Positions 34,778 to 43,762 are shown, numbered from the stretch's first letter. The stretch: DNA of 64,000 nucleotides from Microbacterium ureisolvens (GCF_019511645.1 NZ_JAEUAX010000016.1:1-64000), one strand, 5' to 3'. Numbers and translations are program-made. Notes: generated by a model not told the origin, from the letters alone.

Positions 34778-36066
34778 CCGCGGTCGAGGCCTTCGACGCG
34801 GTCGACGTCATCCGCGCCAAGCGCGACGGGGGTGCGGTCGCCGAGCCGGCCCTGCGCTGGATGGTCGACGCGTACACGCGCGGCTACGTCGCCGACTCGC
34901 AGATGGCGGCGTTCGCGATGGCGGTACTGCTCAACGGGATGACGCGCGACGAGATCCGCGTCATGACCGACGCGATGATCGCGTCGGGGGAGCGGATGAG
35001 CTTCGCGGGCCTCGGCAAGCCGACGGTCGACAAGCACTCCACCGGTGGCGTCGGCGACAAGATCACGCTTCCCCTCGCGCCCCTCGTGGCGAGTTTCGGC
35101 GTCGCCGTGCCTCAGCTGTCGGGCCGCGGGCTCGGCCACACCGGTGGCACGCTCGACAAGCTCGAGTCGATCCCGGGCTGGCGGGCCGCGCTGTCGAACG
35201 ACGAGATGTTCGCACAGCTGCGCGACATGGGCGCGGTCATCTGCGCCGCCGGCTCCGGCCTCGCGCCGGCCGACAAGAAGCTCTACGCGCTGCGGGATGT
35301 CACCGGCACCGTCGAGGCGATCCCGCTCATCGCGTCGAGCATCATGTCGAAGAAGATCGCCGAGGGCACCGATGCGCTCGTGCTCGACGTGAAGTTCGGC
35401 TCCGGCGCCTTCATGCAGGACGTCGACCGCGCGCGCGAGCTCGCCCGCACGATGGTCGCGCTCGGCACCGACTCGGGCGTCTCGACGACGGCGCTGCTCA
35501 CCGACATGAACACCCCGCTGGGCCTCGCCATCGGCAACGCCAACGAGGTGCGCGAATCGGTCGAGGTGCTCGCCGGCGGCGGCCCCGCCGACGTCGTCGA
35601 GCTGACGGTGGCCCTCGCTCGCGAGATGCTGGCGCTCGCGGGTCAGCCCGACGCCGACGTGGAGGCGGCGCTGCAGGACGGCCGCGCAATGGACGCCTGG
35701 CGCGCGATGATCATCGCGCAGGACGGCGATCCGGATGCTGCGCTCCCGGCCCCGAACGAGACGCACACCGTCACCGCGACCGAGGACGGCTTCGTCACCG
35801 GCATGGAGGCGCTCCCGTTCGGGATCGCCGCGTGGCGCCTGGGCGCCGGACGAGCGCGGGCGCAGGACCCGGTGCTTCACGCCGCGGGGATCGACCTTCA
35901 CGTGAAGCCCGGTGATCAGGTGGCGGCCGGTCAGCCCCTGTTCACGTTGCTCGGCGAGGATGACTCCCGGTTCGACCGCGCCCTCGAAGCCCTCGACGGC
36001 GCGTGGACGATCGGCCCCGACGCACCGGAGCGCACTCCTCTCGTCCTGGAACGCATCACGGCCTAG
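34774..36066 (+). CDS. deoA: Thymidine phosphorylase
   Basis: This 430-residue enzyme cleaves thymidine or deoxyuridine with phosphate to the base and deoxyribose 1-phosphate. The signature LSGRGLGHTGGTLDKLES lies at ~residue 115 and the phosphate-binding KHSTGGVGDK at ~87. The C-terminal alpha/beta domain carries HVKPGDQVAAGQPL (~375). The ATG at 34774 overlaps the cdd stop. Confidence 0.96.
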   Translation: MTAVEAFDAVDVIRAKRDGGAVAEPALRWMVDAYTRGYVADSQMAAFAMAVLLNGMTRDEIRVMTDAMIASGERMSFAGLGKPTVDKHSTGGVGDKITLPLAPLVASFGVAVPQLSGRGLGHTGGTLDKLESIPGWRAALSNDEMFAQLRDMGAVICAAGSGLAPADKKLYALRDVTGTVEAIPLIASSIMSKKIAEGTDALVLDVKFGSGAFMQDVDRARELARTMVALGTDSGVSTTALLTDMNTPLGLAIGNANEVRESVEVLAGGGPADVVELTVALAREMLALAGQPDADVEAALQDGRAMDAWRAMIIAQDGDPDAALPAPNETHTVTATEDGFVTGMEALPFGIAAWRLGAGRARAQDPVLHAAGIDLHVKPGDQVAAGQPLFTLLGEDDSRFDRALEALDGAWTIGPDAPERTPLVLERITA

Positions 36067-36132
36067 GCTGGGGCAGTCCCGCGCCGGACCCCGACGCGCC
36101 CTCCGGGCCGCAGCATCCGTCCACATCCCCAC

Positions 36133-36144
36133 TTGCGATCGCAA
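36133..36144 (+). promoter_or_regulatory. 12-bp palindrome upstream of add
   Basis: TTGCGATCGCAA is a perfect palindrome lying immediately before the add ribosome site (GAGGAGA at 36147-36153). It could be an operator; it could also be chance in this GATC/CG-rich sequence. Confidence 0.35.
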
Positions 36145-36158
36145 CCGAGGAGAACCCC

Positions 36159-37274
36159 ATGCCCATCGACCAGCACGGCGACGCCATCCTCGACGGAGTG
36201 TCACTGCGGAGCCTGCCCAAGGTCTCGCTGCACGATCACCTCGACGGCGGCGTGCGCCCCGCGACGATCATCGACCTGGCCGACGCGATCGGGCTCGAGG
36301 TTCCCGAGTCCGACCCCGACGACCTCGCGGACTGGTTCGCCGAGAAGAGCGACTCGGGTTCGCTCGTCGAGTATCTGAAGACGTTCGACCTGACGACCGC
36401 CGTCATGCAGACCCGTGAGGGGCTGACGCGCGTCGCGCGAGAGTTCGTCGAAGACCTCGCGGCCGACGGCGTGATCTACGGCGAGGTGCGCTGGGCGCCC
36501 GAGCAGCACCTCGGCCGCGGGTTGTCTCTCGACGAGGTCGTCGCCGCGGTGCAGGAGGGCATCGAGGAGGGCGAGGACGCCGCCGAGAGCCGGGGCCATG
36601 ACATCCGCGTCGGCCAGCTCATCACCGCGATGCGCCACGCCGACCGCTCGCTCGAGATCGCGCGACTCGCGGTGCAGTGGCGCAACCGCGGCGCCGTGGG
36701 CTTCGACATCGCCGGCGCCGAGGACGGCTTTCCTGCCTCGAACCACCGCGACGCGTTCGACTACCTCGCTTCGGAGTTCTTCCCGGTCACCGTGCACGCC
36801 GGCGAGGCGGCCGGCCTCGATTCCATCCGTTCGGCGCTCATCGACGGACGCGCGCTGCGCCTCGGCCACGGCGTGCGCCTCGCCGAGGACCTCGAGGTCG
36901 TCTCGCGCGCGGGCGAAGAGGTGCTGGTGCAGTTCGGCGACCTGGCGCGCTGGGTGCGCGACCGCGAGATCCCGCTCGAGCTGTCGCCGTCGTCGAACCT
37001 GCAGACCGGGGCGATCGAGCGTTGGGGCACCACCCTCGAGGACCACCCCTTCGACCTGCTGTACCAGCTCGGCTTCTCGGTCACGGTGAACGTCGACAAC
37101 CGCACGATGAGCCGCACCTCGCTCACGCGTGAGCTGGCTCTCCTCGCCGAGACCTTCGAGTACGGCCTCGACGACCTGGAGGCCTTCCAGCTCAACGCCG
37201 CCGCCGGCGCCTTCCTCCCGGTCGAGGAGCGCGAGGAGCTCATCGACCTCATCGCCGACGGCTTCGACGCCTAG
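36159..37274 (+). CDS. add: Adenosine deaminase
   Basis: This 371-residue metal-dependent hydrolase converts adenosine and deoxyadenosine to inosine forms. The metal ligands are in SLHDHLDGG (~25), VHAGEAAG (~212) and LGHGVR (~235), with SPSSNLQTGA (~282). GAGGAGA precedes the ATG. It lies 92 nt after deoA and ends the salvage cluster; the same cdd-deoA-add order beside sdh genes is known in mycobacteria. Confidence 0.96.
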   Translation: MPIDQHGDAILDGVSLRSLPKVSLHDHLDGGVRPATIIDLADAIGLEVPESDPDDLADWFAEKSDSGSLVEYLKTFDLTTAVMQTREGLTRVAREFVEDLAADGVIYGEVRWAPEQHLGRGLSLDEVVAAVQEGIEEGEDAAESRGHDIRVGQLITAMRHADRSLEIARLAVQWRNRGAVGFDIAGAEDGFPASNHRDAFDYLASEFFPVTVHAGEAAGLDSIRSALIDGRALRLGHGVRLAEDLEVVSRAGEEVLVQFGDLARWVRDREIPLELSPSSNLQTGAIERWGTTLEDHPFDLLYQLGFSVTVNVDNRTMSRTSLTRELALLAETFEYGLDDLEAFQLNAAAGAFLPVEEREELIDLIADGFDA

Positions 37275-37287
37275 GTCGTTTCGGACT

Positions 37288-37328
37288 GAGGAGAACGGAT
37301 GCCGCGGCCCGCGGCATCCGTTCTCCTC
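37288..37328 (+). terminator. Terminator of the salvage operon
   Basis: Perfect 20-bp arms (37288-37307 and 37309-37328) contain CGGATGC/GCATCCG and end in CTT. The real loop must open several base pairs because only one nucleotide separates the arms. Confidence 0.88.
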
Positions 37329-37402
37329 TTCGTACGTCGACCACGCCCTCCTGTGCCCGCGACCGTGCCGGGGTCTCTGCGCCTCGACCGTCCGATCTGA
37401 TG

Positions 37403-37550
37403 TTCTGCGAAATCCGGACTTCACCGGTTTCGGGCCCGGGATTGCTGCGTTGTCCGGACCTCGCGGATCCTGAGTGCGCGCAGCTGGCTGTGTGCGATGT
37501 CCGAACTTCGCCGGTTCGGGATGCCGGGTTCCCGGCGGTGTCCGGACCCC
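37403..37550. repeat. Palindrome array A, upstream cluster (four units)
   Basis: Four diverged units are centred on (G/A)TCCGRAC at 37415, 37455, 37502 and 37543, that is 40, 47 and 41 bp apart. The first three begin TGCG and are followed by variants of TTCGCCGGTTCGGG; smaller palindromes lie in the spacers. The cluster is about 90 bp before a DUF559-like gene, and a matching cluster follows that gene. The region 37275-37643 holds only the terminator, this array and ~90 bp of featureless sequence. Confidence 0.75.
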
Positions 37551-37643
37551 ACAGCCTCCTCCACAGCGGGCATACCGCGTGGGTTGTGCACGAGGCTGCC
37601 CGCGTGACGAGGTCGAGGAGCCCAGGCAACGTGAGATGGGCAG

Positions 37644-38576
37644 GTGACGAAGAAGCGCCCTTCATTCGGAAGTCAGCCGTTCACGGTTGCCGAGGGACTC
37701 GAGGACGGAATCGGCCGTGGAACCCTCGACGGCCCGCTCTTCGAGCGACCGTTCCACGGTGTCCGGCAGCTCAAGGAGAAGGAGGTACCGTCGGACTCCG
37801 CGAATCCACCCCGCAAAGTCGTCGAGCTTCGCGCGTTCAAGAAGCGATGCGCTCAGCTCGCCGTGCGCATGGGAGCCGACGACTTCTTCAGCCACACCTC
37901 TGCACTCGTGCTGCGCGGGGCTCCGACTCCGCGTGACTGGGACCAGGCCATTCACATCTCCGGAATTCGGCCGCGCAATCCCGTCCGCACGCGCGGGGTG
38001 GTTTCCCATCGCTTCGCGCCGCGGGAGGCGGCATTCACGGTACGCGGCGGACTACGGGTTGAGAATCCGGTACGCGCGTGGGTTCAGGCATCGGCTCAAC
38101 TCTCCGACCTCGACCTCATCGTCGCGGCCGACTTCCTGGTCGCGCGGCGGCGACGGATCGCCACCATCGAGGAGCTTCGGATCGAGGCGGCTCGGATGCG
38201 CCGCCCCCGGCTTCAAGGCTTGATCGACCGCGTACGCGATGGCGCGGAGTCTGCCAAGGAGACGGAACTGCGGATCCGACTGGTCGACGGCGGCCTCCCC
38301 GAACCAGATCTCGCCCGTGAGCTCTTCACGTCATCCGGGACCTTCGTTGCTCGGCTCGATCAGGCCTATCCGCGGTACCGGGTCGCCGTGGAGTTCGACG
38401 GCCGCCAGCACGCCGAGGACATGGTGCAGTTCCAACGGGACGCGGATCGATGGCGCGCGATAGGTGACGAGGGATGGCATCTCGTCCGAATCTTGAACCA
38501 CCACCTCGAACCCGACCCTTCGGTTGCGCTGGACATCGTGCGCCGCGCCCTCCTTCGAGCCGGTTGGCGCCCCTGA
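37644..38576 (+). CDS. DUF559/AbiEi-like protein with Vsr-type nuclease fold (A)
   Basis: This 310-residue protein has an N-terminal winged-helix-like segment (GIGRGTLDGPLFERPFHGVR, ~25-45) typical of AbiEi-like/DUF559 proteins, a middle alpha/beta region, and a C-terminal nuclease-like domain. In the C-terminal part, ETELRIRL (~210) is followed by Asp239 and then Glu250-Phe-Asp252, a D-x10-E-x-D arrangement shared exactly with the second copy at 51913. The GTG start has a weak ribosome site. Base composition is less GC-rich than its neighbours. It is bracketed by palindrome array A. The function is unknown; a structured-DNA nuclease is my inference. Confidence 0.75.
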   Translation: MTKKRPSFGSQPFTVAEGLEDGIGRGTLDGPLFERPFHGVRQLKEKEVPSDSANPPRKVVELRAFKKRCAQLAVRMGADDFFSHTSALVLRGAPTPRDWDQAIHISGIRPRNPVRTRGVVSHRFAPREAAFTVRGGLRVENPVRAWVQASAQLSDLDLIVAADFLVARRRRIATIEELRIEAARMRRPRLQGLIDRVRDGAESAKETELRIRLVDGGLPEPDLARELFTSSGTFVARLDQAYPRYRVAVEFDGRQHAEDMVQFQRDADRWRAIGDEGWHLVRILNHHLEPDPSVALDIVRRALLRAGWRP

Positions 38577-38586
38577 CGACGGTCCT

Positions 38587-38733
38587 CAAGTCCGGACTTC
38601 GCAGGTCTGGGACGCTGGTCCGCCCGAGTTTCCTGGACCGCGGGCTGCCGTTGCCTCCCAGAACGCTCTGCGAAGTCCGGACTTCGCAGGTCGGCGATGC
38701 CTTCGCGCTGCGAAGTCCGGACTTCGCAGCGCG
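38587..38733. repeat. Palindrome array A, downstream cluster (four units)
   Basis: Units are centred at 38593, ~38634 (decayed), 38678 and 38718. The third is a perfect 22-bp palindrome (38668-38689) and the last a perfect 30-bp palindrome (38704-38733), both around GAAGTCCGGACTTC. Spacing is ~40-45 bp as in the upstream cluster. The copies here are better preserved than those upstream. They also separate the DUF559-like gene from the convergent epimerase gene. Confidence 0.85.
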
Positions 38734-38765
38734 GGCGGGGGCGGGGGCGCTGGGCGAAGCAGAGG

Positions 38766-39722
38766 TCAGCGGCGGGCGACGCCGGGGTGGGACGCGAGGT
38801 ATGCGTCCAAGGCCTCGGACGACGTCTTCGACGGGGTGAAGCCGAACTCCTCCTTCAGCTTCGTGTTCGCGAGCACGGGGCGGTAGCGGAGGAAGCCGAC
38901 CTGTTCGGGTCCGTGGACGGTGAGGCGCAGCATCCGTCCGATCTTCAGTCCGAAGCCGAGCATGCCGGCTGGCACGGTCACGACCGGCTTGCCGAGGCGC
39001 CGGGCGATCTCGGGGATCGTGACTCGGCCGTCGCCGGCGACGTTGTACACCCCGGGCGGACCGTCGGTCGCGGCGCGCGCCATCGCGGCGGCGACGTCGT
39101 CGACCCACACGAAGACGAACGGCGACTCCGAGCCGCGGACCTTCAGCAACGCCGGACCGTTCCACAGGGCCGTGATCTGGTTCTGCACGGTAGGCCCGAG
39201 GATGGTCCCGATGCGGAACACCACCTGCTCGAGCTCGGGGTGCGCGGTGCGGTAGCTTGCGAGAAGCTGCTCGACGAGGCGCTTGTGCTTCGAGTACGGG
39301 AACTCGTCGTTGCCGCGCACCGGATCGCTCTCCCGCAGCCACTCGGGGTTGTCGGGGTGGTAGCCATAGGCGGCGCCCGACGACGACACGACGATCCGCC
39401 TCACGCCGGCTTCGACGCACGCCTCGAGCACATGGCGCGAGCCGTCGACGTCGACGCGGTACTCCAGGCCGTGGTCGCGGCCGGGGTTGACGATCGCGGC
39501 GAGGTGGACGACCACGTCGATGTCGTGCCGTCGCAGGAGCGGCACGAGCCCCTCGGGGCGGGTCACGTCGCAGTCGTCGTAGACGATTCCGTCGATGGGA
39601 TGCTGCGGCCGCCGCACGTCGCCGGCCACGACCAGCTCGACATCGGGGTGGCCCGCGAGCGCGGCGGCGACGTGGGATCCGAGGAAGCCGGAGCCGCCGG
39701 TGACCAGGACGCGCCGGCTCAT
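38766..39722 (-). CDS. NAD-dependent epimerase/dehydratase family protein
   Basis: This 318-residue extended short-chain dehydrogenase has the NAD-binding GGSGFLGSH at ~residue 10 and the Tyr-Lys pair in YSKHK (~145). The C-terminal substrate region is not diagnostic; 3-beta-hydroxysteroid dehydrogenase-like, nucleoside-sugar or ketone substrates are all possible. It is translationally coupled (ATGA) to the BASS transporter and follows the FMO gene, so a role in oxidising the same imported compound is likely. Confidence 0.85.
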   Translation of the reverse strand: MSRRVLVTGGSGFLGSHVAAALAGHPDVELVVAGDVRRPQHPIDGIVYDDCDVTRPEGLVPLLRRHDIDVVVHLAAIVNPGRDHGLEYRVDVDGSRHVLEACVEAGVRRIVVSSSGAAYGYHPDNPEWLRESDPVRGNDEFPYSKHKRLVEQLLASYRTAHPELEQVVFRIGTILGPTVQNQITALWNGPALLKVRGSESPFVFVWVDDVAAAMARAATDGPPGVYNVAGDGRVTIPEIARRLGKPVVTVPAGMLGFGLKIGRMLRLTVHGPEQVGFLRYRPVLANTKLKEEFGFTPSKTSSEALDAYLASHPGVARR

Positions 39723-40726
39723 GCGGGCGGCTCCGCGGGACCTGCCGGGTCGGTCGCCGGGCCTGCCGCGCCCTCGGCGGGGGCGGCGCGAAGGGCGTGG
39801 CGCGAGGCATCTCCCTTGGCCGAGCCCGTGCGTCCCTTCGTGTGCCGCGCCCAGAGAGCGGCGACGATGAGGCCCGCGATGATGTCCCAGATGCCCCACC
39901 AGCCGGCGACGATCGCCATGCCGCCGAGGCCGCCGAAGAACGCGAAGACCAGACCGAGGCCGAGGCCCGCGTTGCGGATGCCGACCTCGAAGGTCATCGC
40001 CTTGCGCTCGCGGGTTCCGAGGCCCCCGACGACGGCGGTGCTGTAGCCGATCGCCAGGGCGACCGCGTCGTGGATCGTCACGACCAGCACGATGATGCCG
40101 AGGAAAGCGACGAAGTACGCCCAGTTGCCCGCGAGCGCGGCGACGATGAAGCCGACGAGCGCGAGCAGCGAGAACCACTTGACGAACGGCTGCACGCGCT
40201 TGGCGAAAACGGGGAAGCGGTGGCGGATGAACAGGCCCAGGGCGAACGGCACGCCGATGATGAGCAGGATGTCGGCGAACATCGTCCAGGGGTTGAGCTC
40301 GACGGTGACCAGCAGCTCACGCGCCGTCGGGTGCAGCGACCCCCAGAAGGCGACCGACAGCGGCAGCACGAAGATGTAGATGACGTTCGACACTGCCGTC
40401 ATCGAGACCGAGAGCGCCACGTTGCCCCCGGAGCGGTGCGTGAGCACCTGCGAGATGTTGCCGGGTGGGCAGCACGCGACGAGGATCATGCCGAGCGCCA
40501 TCGACGGCGTCACCGGCAGGATGAGCGTCAGCGCGAACGTCACAGCGGGCAGCACGATGAGCTGCGCGAGGATCGCGATGACGAACGGCTTCGGCTTGCG
40601 CGCGACGACCTTGAAGTCCTCCAGGGTCGTGTCGAGCGCGATGCCGAACATGATCAGCCCGAGCACGACGTTGAGGATCACGAGCGTGCCGGGGTTGAAG
40701 TTGAGCAGGACGTCGTCGGGGTTCAT
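39719..40726 (-). CDS. Bile acid:sodium symporter (BASS) family transporter
   Basis: This 335-residue membrane protein has nine to ten helices and an Ala/Pro-rich cytosolic tail. The family hallmarks CCPPGNISQVLTH (~residue 85, sodium-site region) and FEVGIRNAGLGL (~250) are present. BASS proteins move organic anions such as bile acids, pantoate or keto acids. Overlaps of 4 nt on both sides place it in one operon with an FMO and an epimerase. Confidence 0.9.
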   Translation of the reverse strand: MNPDDVLLNFNPGTLVILNVVLGLIMFGIALDTTLEDFKVVARKPKPFVIAILAQLIVLPAVTFALTLILPVTPSMALGMILVACCPPGNISQVLTHRSGGNVALSVSMTAVSNVIYIFVLPLSVAFWGSLHPTARELLVTVELNPWTMFADILLIIGVPFALGLFIRHRFPVFAKRVQPFVKWFSLLALVGFIVAALAGNWAYFVAFLGIIVLVVTIHDAVALAIGYSTAVVGGLGTRERKAMTFEVGIRNAGLGLGLVFAFFGGLGGMAIVAGWWGIWDIIAGLIVAALWARHTKGRTGSAKGDASRHALRAAPAEGAAGPATDPAGPAEPPA

Positions 40727-42087
40727 GCCGTCGCCTTCTTCCGCGCGGCGCTGCGCCTGCGTCGCGGACGGCGGGGAGCAGCATCCGTCAGCAATGCCCG
40801 CGTGGCGGTGCGAACGGCGCCGCGGTACGCGTCCTTGTTGACGTAGTACGCCATGCGCTCGAGGCCGAGGTAGTTGTACCCGCCCGTGAGGTCGGGCCAG
40901 GGCTCACCGGTCACCCGCGCGCGGAAGGCGGCGGCGCGTTCGGGGTGGTGCTCGAGCGCCGTGAGGTAGGCGGCGATGAGCTCGGCCTGCTCGTAGCGGC
41001 CCTGCCAGCCGATTCCGGATGCCTCGATCATGCCCATCACGTAGAGCCCGTTGAACGTGGGGGTGAAGGTGTTGAGGAAGAGGCGCGGTGCCATTCCCGA
41101 CCACTCCAGTGCGGCCCGATCGACGAACGGGTAGTCGAGCTTGTAGCCCGTCGCGAGGACGACCGTGTCGTACTCGCCCGACGATCCGTCTCGAAAGTGC
41201 ACCGTGCGGCCGTCGAAGCGATCGACGTCGGGGACGATCCGCAGATCCCCTTGGCCGAGGTGGCCCAGGATCAGCGTGTTGACGATCGGGTGCGACTCGT
41301 AGATCTTGTAGTCGGGCTTGGGGAAGCCGAACCGCACCGGGTCGCCGGTGAATGCCCGCAGCACGCGCGTGTCGACGAACTGCTTGATGCGCGCCGGCAG
41401 CGGCCTGCCCTGGTTGAGCGTGTCGGACGGCTTTCCGAACAGGTACCGCGGCACGAAGTAGTAGCCGCGGCGCACGCTCATCTCGACGGAGGCCGCGTGG
41501 TGCACGGCGTCGACCGCGATGTCGCAGCCCGAGTTGCCGGCTCCGATGATGAGCACCCGCCTGCCGGTGAGCTGCGTCGCGGACTTGTAGACGGCGGTGT
41601 GGAGGAGTTCGCCGGTGAACGTTCCCCGGAAGACCGGGATGTTCGGCTCGGCGAGGGTGCCGTTCGCGAGGATCACCCCGGCGTAGCGCCGCTCGACGGT
41701 GTCGTCGGAGGCGTCGGCGCGCAGCATCCACCCGCCGTCGTCCGTGGGCTCGAGGGAGGTGACCTTCGTGTCGAACCGGAAGTGCTCGGTCAGCCCGAAG
41801 TGGTCGGCGAAGTCGCGGAAGTAGGTGATGAGCTCGCGGTGGCCGGGATAATCGGCCTTCGTGCGCATGGGGAACTCGGTGAACTCCGTCGTGGTGCGCG
41901 ACGAGATGAGGTGCGCCGACTCGTACATCGTGGAGCGCGGGTTCTCGATGTCCCAGAGGCCGCCGACGCCGCGCGAAGCCTCGTAGCCGTCGAAGGCGAT
42001 GCCGGCCTTCTGGAGTGCGCGCGCTGCGGCGAGGCCCGACGGACCAGCGCCGATGATGGCATAGCGGTGCGCTGATGCGTCCTTCAT
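40723..42087 (-). CDS. Flavin-containing monooxygenase
   Basis: This 454-residue FAD/NADPH monooxygenase has an FAD motif IIGAGPSGLAAARAL (~10), the NADPH motif LIIGAGNSGCDIA (~180) and the ATGYK motif (ATGYKLDYP, ~310). It oxygenates nucleophilic N or S atoms or acts as a Baeyer-Villiger enzyme on ketones. The C-terminus ends in a very basic tail. It heads the three-gene operon with the BASS transporter and epimerase; a ribosome site GGAG lies upstream of the ATG. Confidence 0.9.
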   Translation of the reverse strand: MKDASAHRYAIIGAGPSGLAAARALQKAGIAFDGYEASRGVGGLWDIENPRSTMYESAHLISSRTTTEFTEFPMRTKADYPGHRELITYFRDFADHFGLTEHFRFDTKVTSLEPTDDGGWMLRADASDDTVERRYAGVILANGTLAEPNIPVFRGTFTGELLHTAVYKSATQLTGRRVLIIGAGNSGCDIAVDAVHHAASVEMSVRRGYYFVPRYLFGKPSDTLNQGRPLPARIKQFVDTRVLRAFTGDPVRFGFPKPDYKIYESHPIVNTLILGHLGQGDLRIVPDVDRFDGRTVHFRDGSSGEYDTVVLATGYKLDYPFVDRAALEWSGMAPRLFLNTFTPTFNGLYVMGMIEASGIGWQGRYEQAELIAAYLTALEHHPERAAAFRARVTGEPWPDLTGGYNYLGLERMAYYVNKDAYRGAVRTATRALLTDAAPRRPRRRRSAARKKATA

Positions 42088-42149
42088 TCCGTCTCCACAC
42101 GTCGTCGTGTCGTCGGCGCGACGATGCCGACCCCAGGTTCGAGAGCAAC

Positions 42150-42174
42150 CCTAAGCGTTAGTCGGAATTAACCG
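42150..42174 (-). promoter_or_regulatory. AT-rich promoter region of the FMO operon
   Basis: An unusually AT-rich patch about 65 bp upstream of the FMO start contains GTTA-N8-TAAC (42157-42172) with CGG-N6-CCG inside it. This overlapping dyad is suited to a TetR-type repressor, but no regulator gene is adjacent. Confidence 0.35.
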
Positions 42175-42190
42175 AAATTTCCCGCTCGCC

Positions 42191-42919
42191 TCACACGAAG
42201 ACTGCCAGGATGCCCCGTACGAGCACCACCGTCGCACCGGCCCACGCGATGGCGAGCATCGCCGCCCGGGCGATCCGCGGCGAGACATTGCGCGACAGGA
42301 TCGTGCCGATCGCGATGCCGGCGATCGTGGCGACCACGAGAGTGCCCACGTCTTCGATGGGGGAGACCGGCAGCCCGCGCAGCACGACCGATGCGATGCC
42401 GAACGCGAGGAAGATCACCTGCACGCTGGCCGCGAAGCGCCGCTGCGGCCACTTGTCGCCCACCGCGTACGAGGCCAGCGCCGGGCCGGAAAGGCCGCTC
42501 GCGGCGTTCATGAATCCGGCCGCCGAGCCGGCGACGATAGCGCCCGGGCGGCCCGACAGCGATGCCGAGAGCGCGGGGATGCGGCTCGCGACGAGTGCGA
42601 AGTACGCCATGGCGGCGATCAGCAGCAGCAATGCGGACTCGGGCAGCAGGTGCACGAGGAGCACGCCGAACGGCGACGCCACCAGGCCCGGCCAGATCAG
42701 CCACCAGGTGCGACGCCATTCGACGTGCTTCCACACGAACGGAACTGCGGTGCACGCTGCTACGAGCGCGAGCAGCACGGCGATGGTGACGCCTTCGACG
42801 GGGCCGTAGAGCAGCACGATCGGCCCCACCAGCACCAGCACGAACCCGAGTCCGGTGATGCGCTGGATCACCGCCGCGACGAAGGTCGCGATCCCCGCGA
42901 GCACCAGGGTGAGAGCCAC
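42191..42919 (-). CDS. TauE/SafE (TSUP) family permease
   Basis: This 242-residue membrane protein has seven to eight helices organised as two similar halves (ITGLGFVLVLVGPIVLLYGP and GFMNAASGLSGPALASY), as in sulfite/organosulfonate exporters of the TSUP family. The GTG start lies 3 nt after the hydrolase stop, so the two are co-transcribed. The substrate is unknown. Confidence 0.88.
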   Translation of the reverse strand: MALTLVLAGIATFVAAVIQRITGLGFVLVLVGPIVLLYGPVEGVTIAVLLALVAACTAVPFVWKHVEWRRTWWLIWPGLVASPFGVLLVHLLPESALLLLIAAMAYFALVASRIPALSASLSGRPGAIVAGSAAGFMNAASGLSGPALASYAVGDKWPQRRFAASVQVIFLAFGIASVVLRGLPVSPIEDVGTLVVATIAGIAIGTILSRNVSPRIARAAMLAIAWAGATVVLVRGILAVFV

Positions 42920-42922
42920 GTG

Positions 42923-43726
42923 CTAGCCCTGGGCGAGGGCGAACGATCCGACGAGCTCGGTGAGCTGGTCGCGCATGTCCTCGTCCGAGATCGTCGGCGT
43001 GTTGTCGCCGGCCTGCAGGCCGTAGTCGCCGAACGAGGAGTGGCTCGCGCCCGCGATCTCGTGCATCTCGGCGTCTGCGGGGAGGAGGTGCCGCGCGTCC
43101 GCGATCTTCTGCGGTGTCGAGAGCCCGTCCTCGCTGCCCGAGACGCTGATCACCGGGAGGCCGGACTGCGACAGGTCGGTCGAGCAGTACGAGCCGAACA
43201 GCGCCAGGCCGTCGGCATCCGTCGCGAGCTGGCATGCCCGCACGCCGCCGAGCGAGTGCCCGCCCACCAGCCACCTGTCGACGTCGGGTGCGAGGCCGGT
43301 GAACGTCGACAGCGGCCTGACGTCGAAGAACGCGAGGTTGAGCCAGGGCTTGGTGATGACGACGGTGACCCCGTCCTCGACGAGACCCGACACCTTGTAC
43401 GCGTAGGCCCACGGGTCGACCTTGGCGCCAGGGATGTAGACCAGCCCCACATCGGCGGACTCCCCGGCGGGGGAGAGCACGATGCCCGCGTCCGTGTCGG
43501 TGATCTCGATCGCCGGGTTCGCCGTCACCTCCGCGAGCGGCTCGGCCTCGGCGCCCATCACGCCGACCTGGCTCCAGATCAGGATGCCGGCGACCGCGAG
43601 CACGATGAGCGCCCCGATCGAGCCGAGCACCCACCACAGGACGCGCAGCCCACGCCGGCGCGGCTTGGTCGCCGAGTCGGAGGTGGTGTCGGGCGAGGTC
43701 GCGGAGTCCGGTCCGGGCTGGTTCAC
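42923..43726 (-). CDS. Membrane-anchored alpha/beta hydrolase
   Basis: This 267-residue protein has a single N-terminal membrane helix (~residues 28-50, preceded by a basic stretch), so the catalytic domain faces outside. The nucleophile elbow is GGHSLGG (~147); SGSEDGLS (~198) supplies the acid and ASHSSFGDYG (~228) the His. It matches the family of exported alpha/beta hydrolases of unknown substrate. The GTG follows a -10 box TACGCT (plus 43733-43738) by 6 nt, a leaderless arrangement. Confidence 0.85.
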   Translation of the reverse strand: MNQPGPDSATSPDTTSDSATKPRRRGLRVLWWVLGSIGALIVLAVAGILIWSQVGVMGAEAEPLAEVTANPAIEITDTDAGIVLSPAGESADVGLVYIPGAKVDPWAYAYKVSGLVEDGVTVVITKPWLNLAFFDVRPLSTFTGLAPDVDRWLVGGHSLGGVRACQLATDADGLALFGSYCSTDLSQSGLPVISVSGSEDGLSTPQKIADARHLLPADAEMHEIAGASHSSFGDYGLQAGDNTPTISDEDMRDQLTELVGSFALAQG

Positions 43727-43762
43727 CGACTCAGCGTACGCGGTGGCCGCAGCGAACCGCGG

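Noticed and set aside
37403..38733. Possible CRISPR array around the DUF559-like gene (A)
   Set aside because: The repeats are palindromes of varying conservation with related, not unique, spacers. They lie on both sides of one gene and no cas gene is present.
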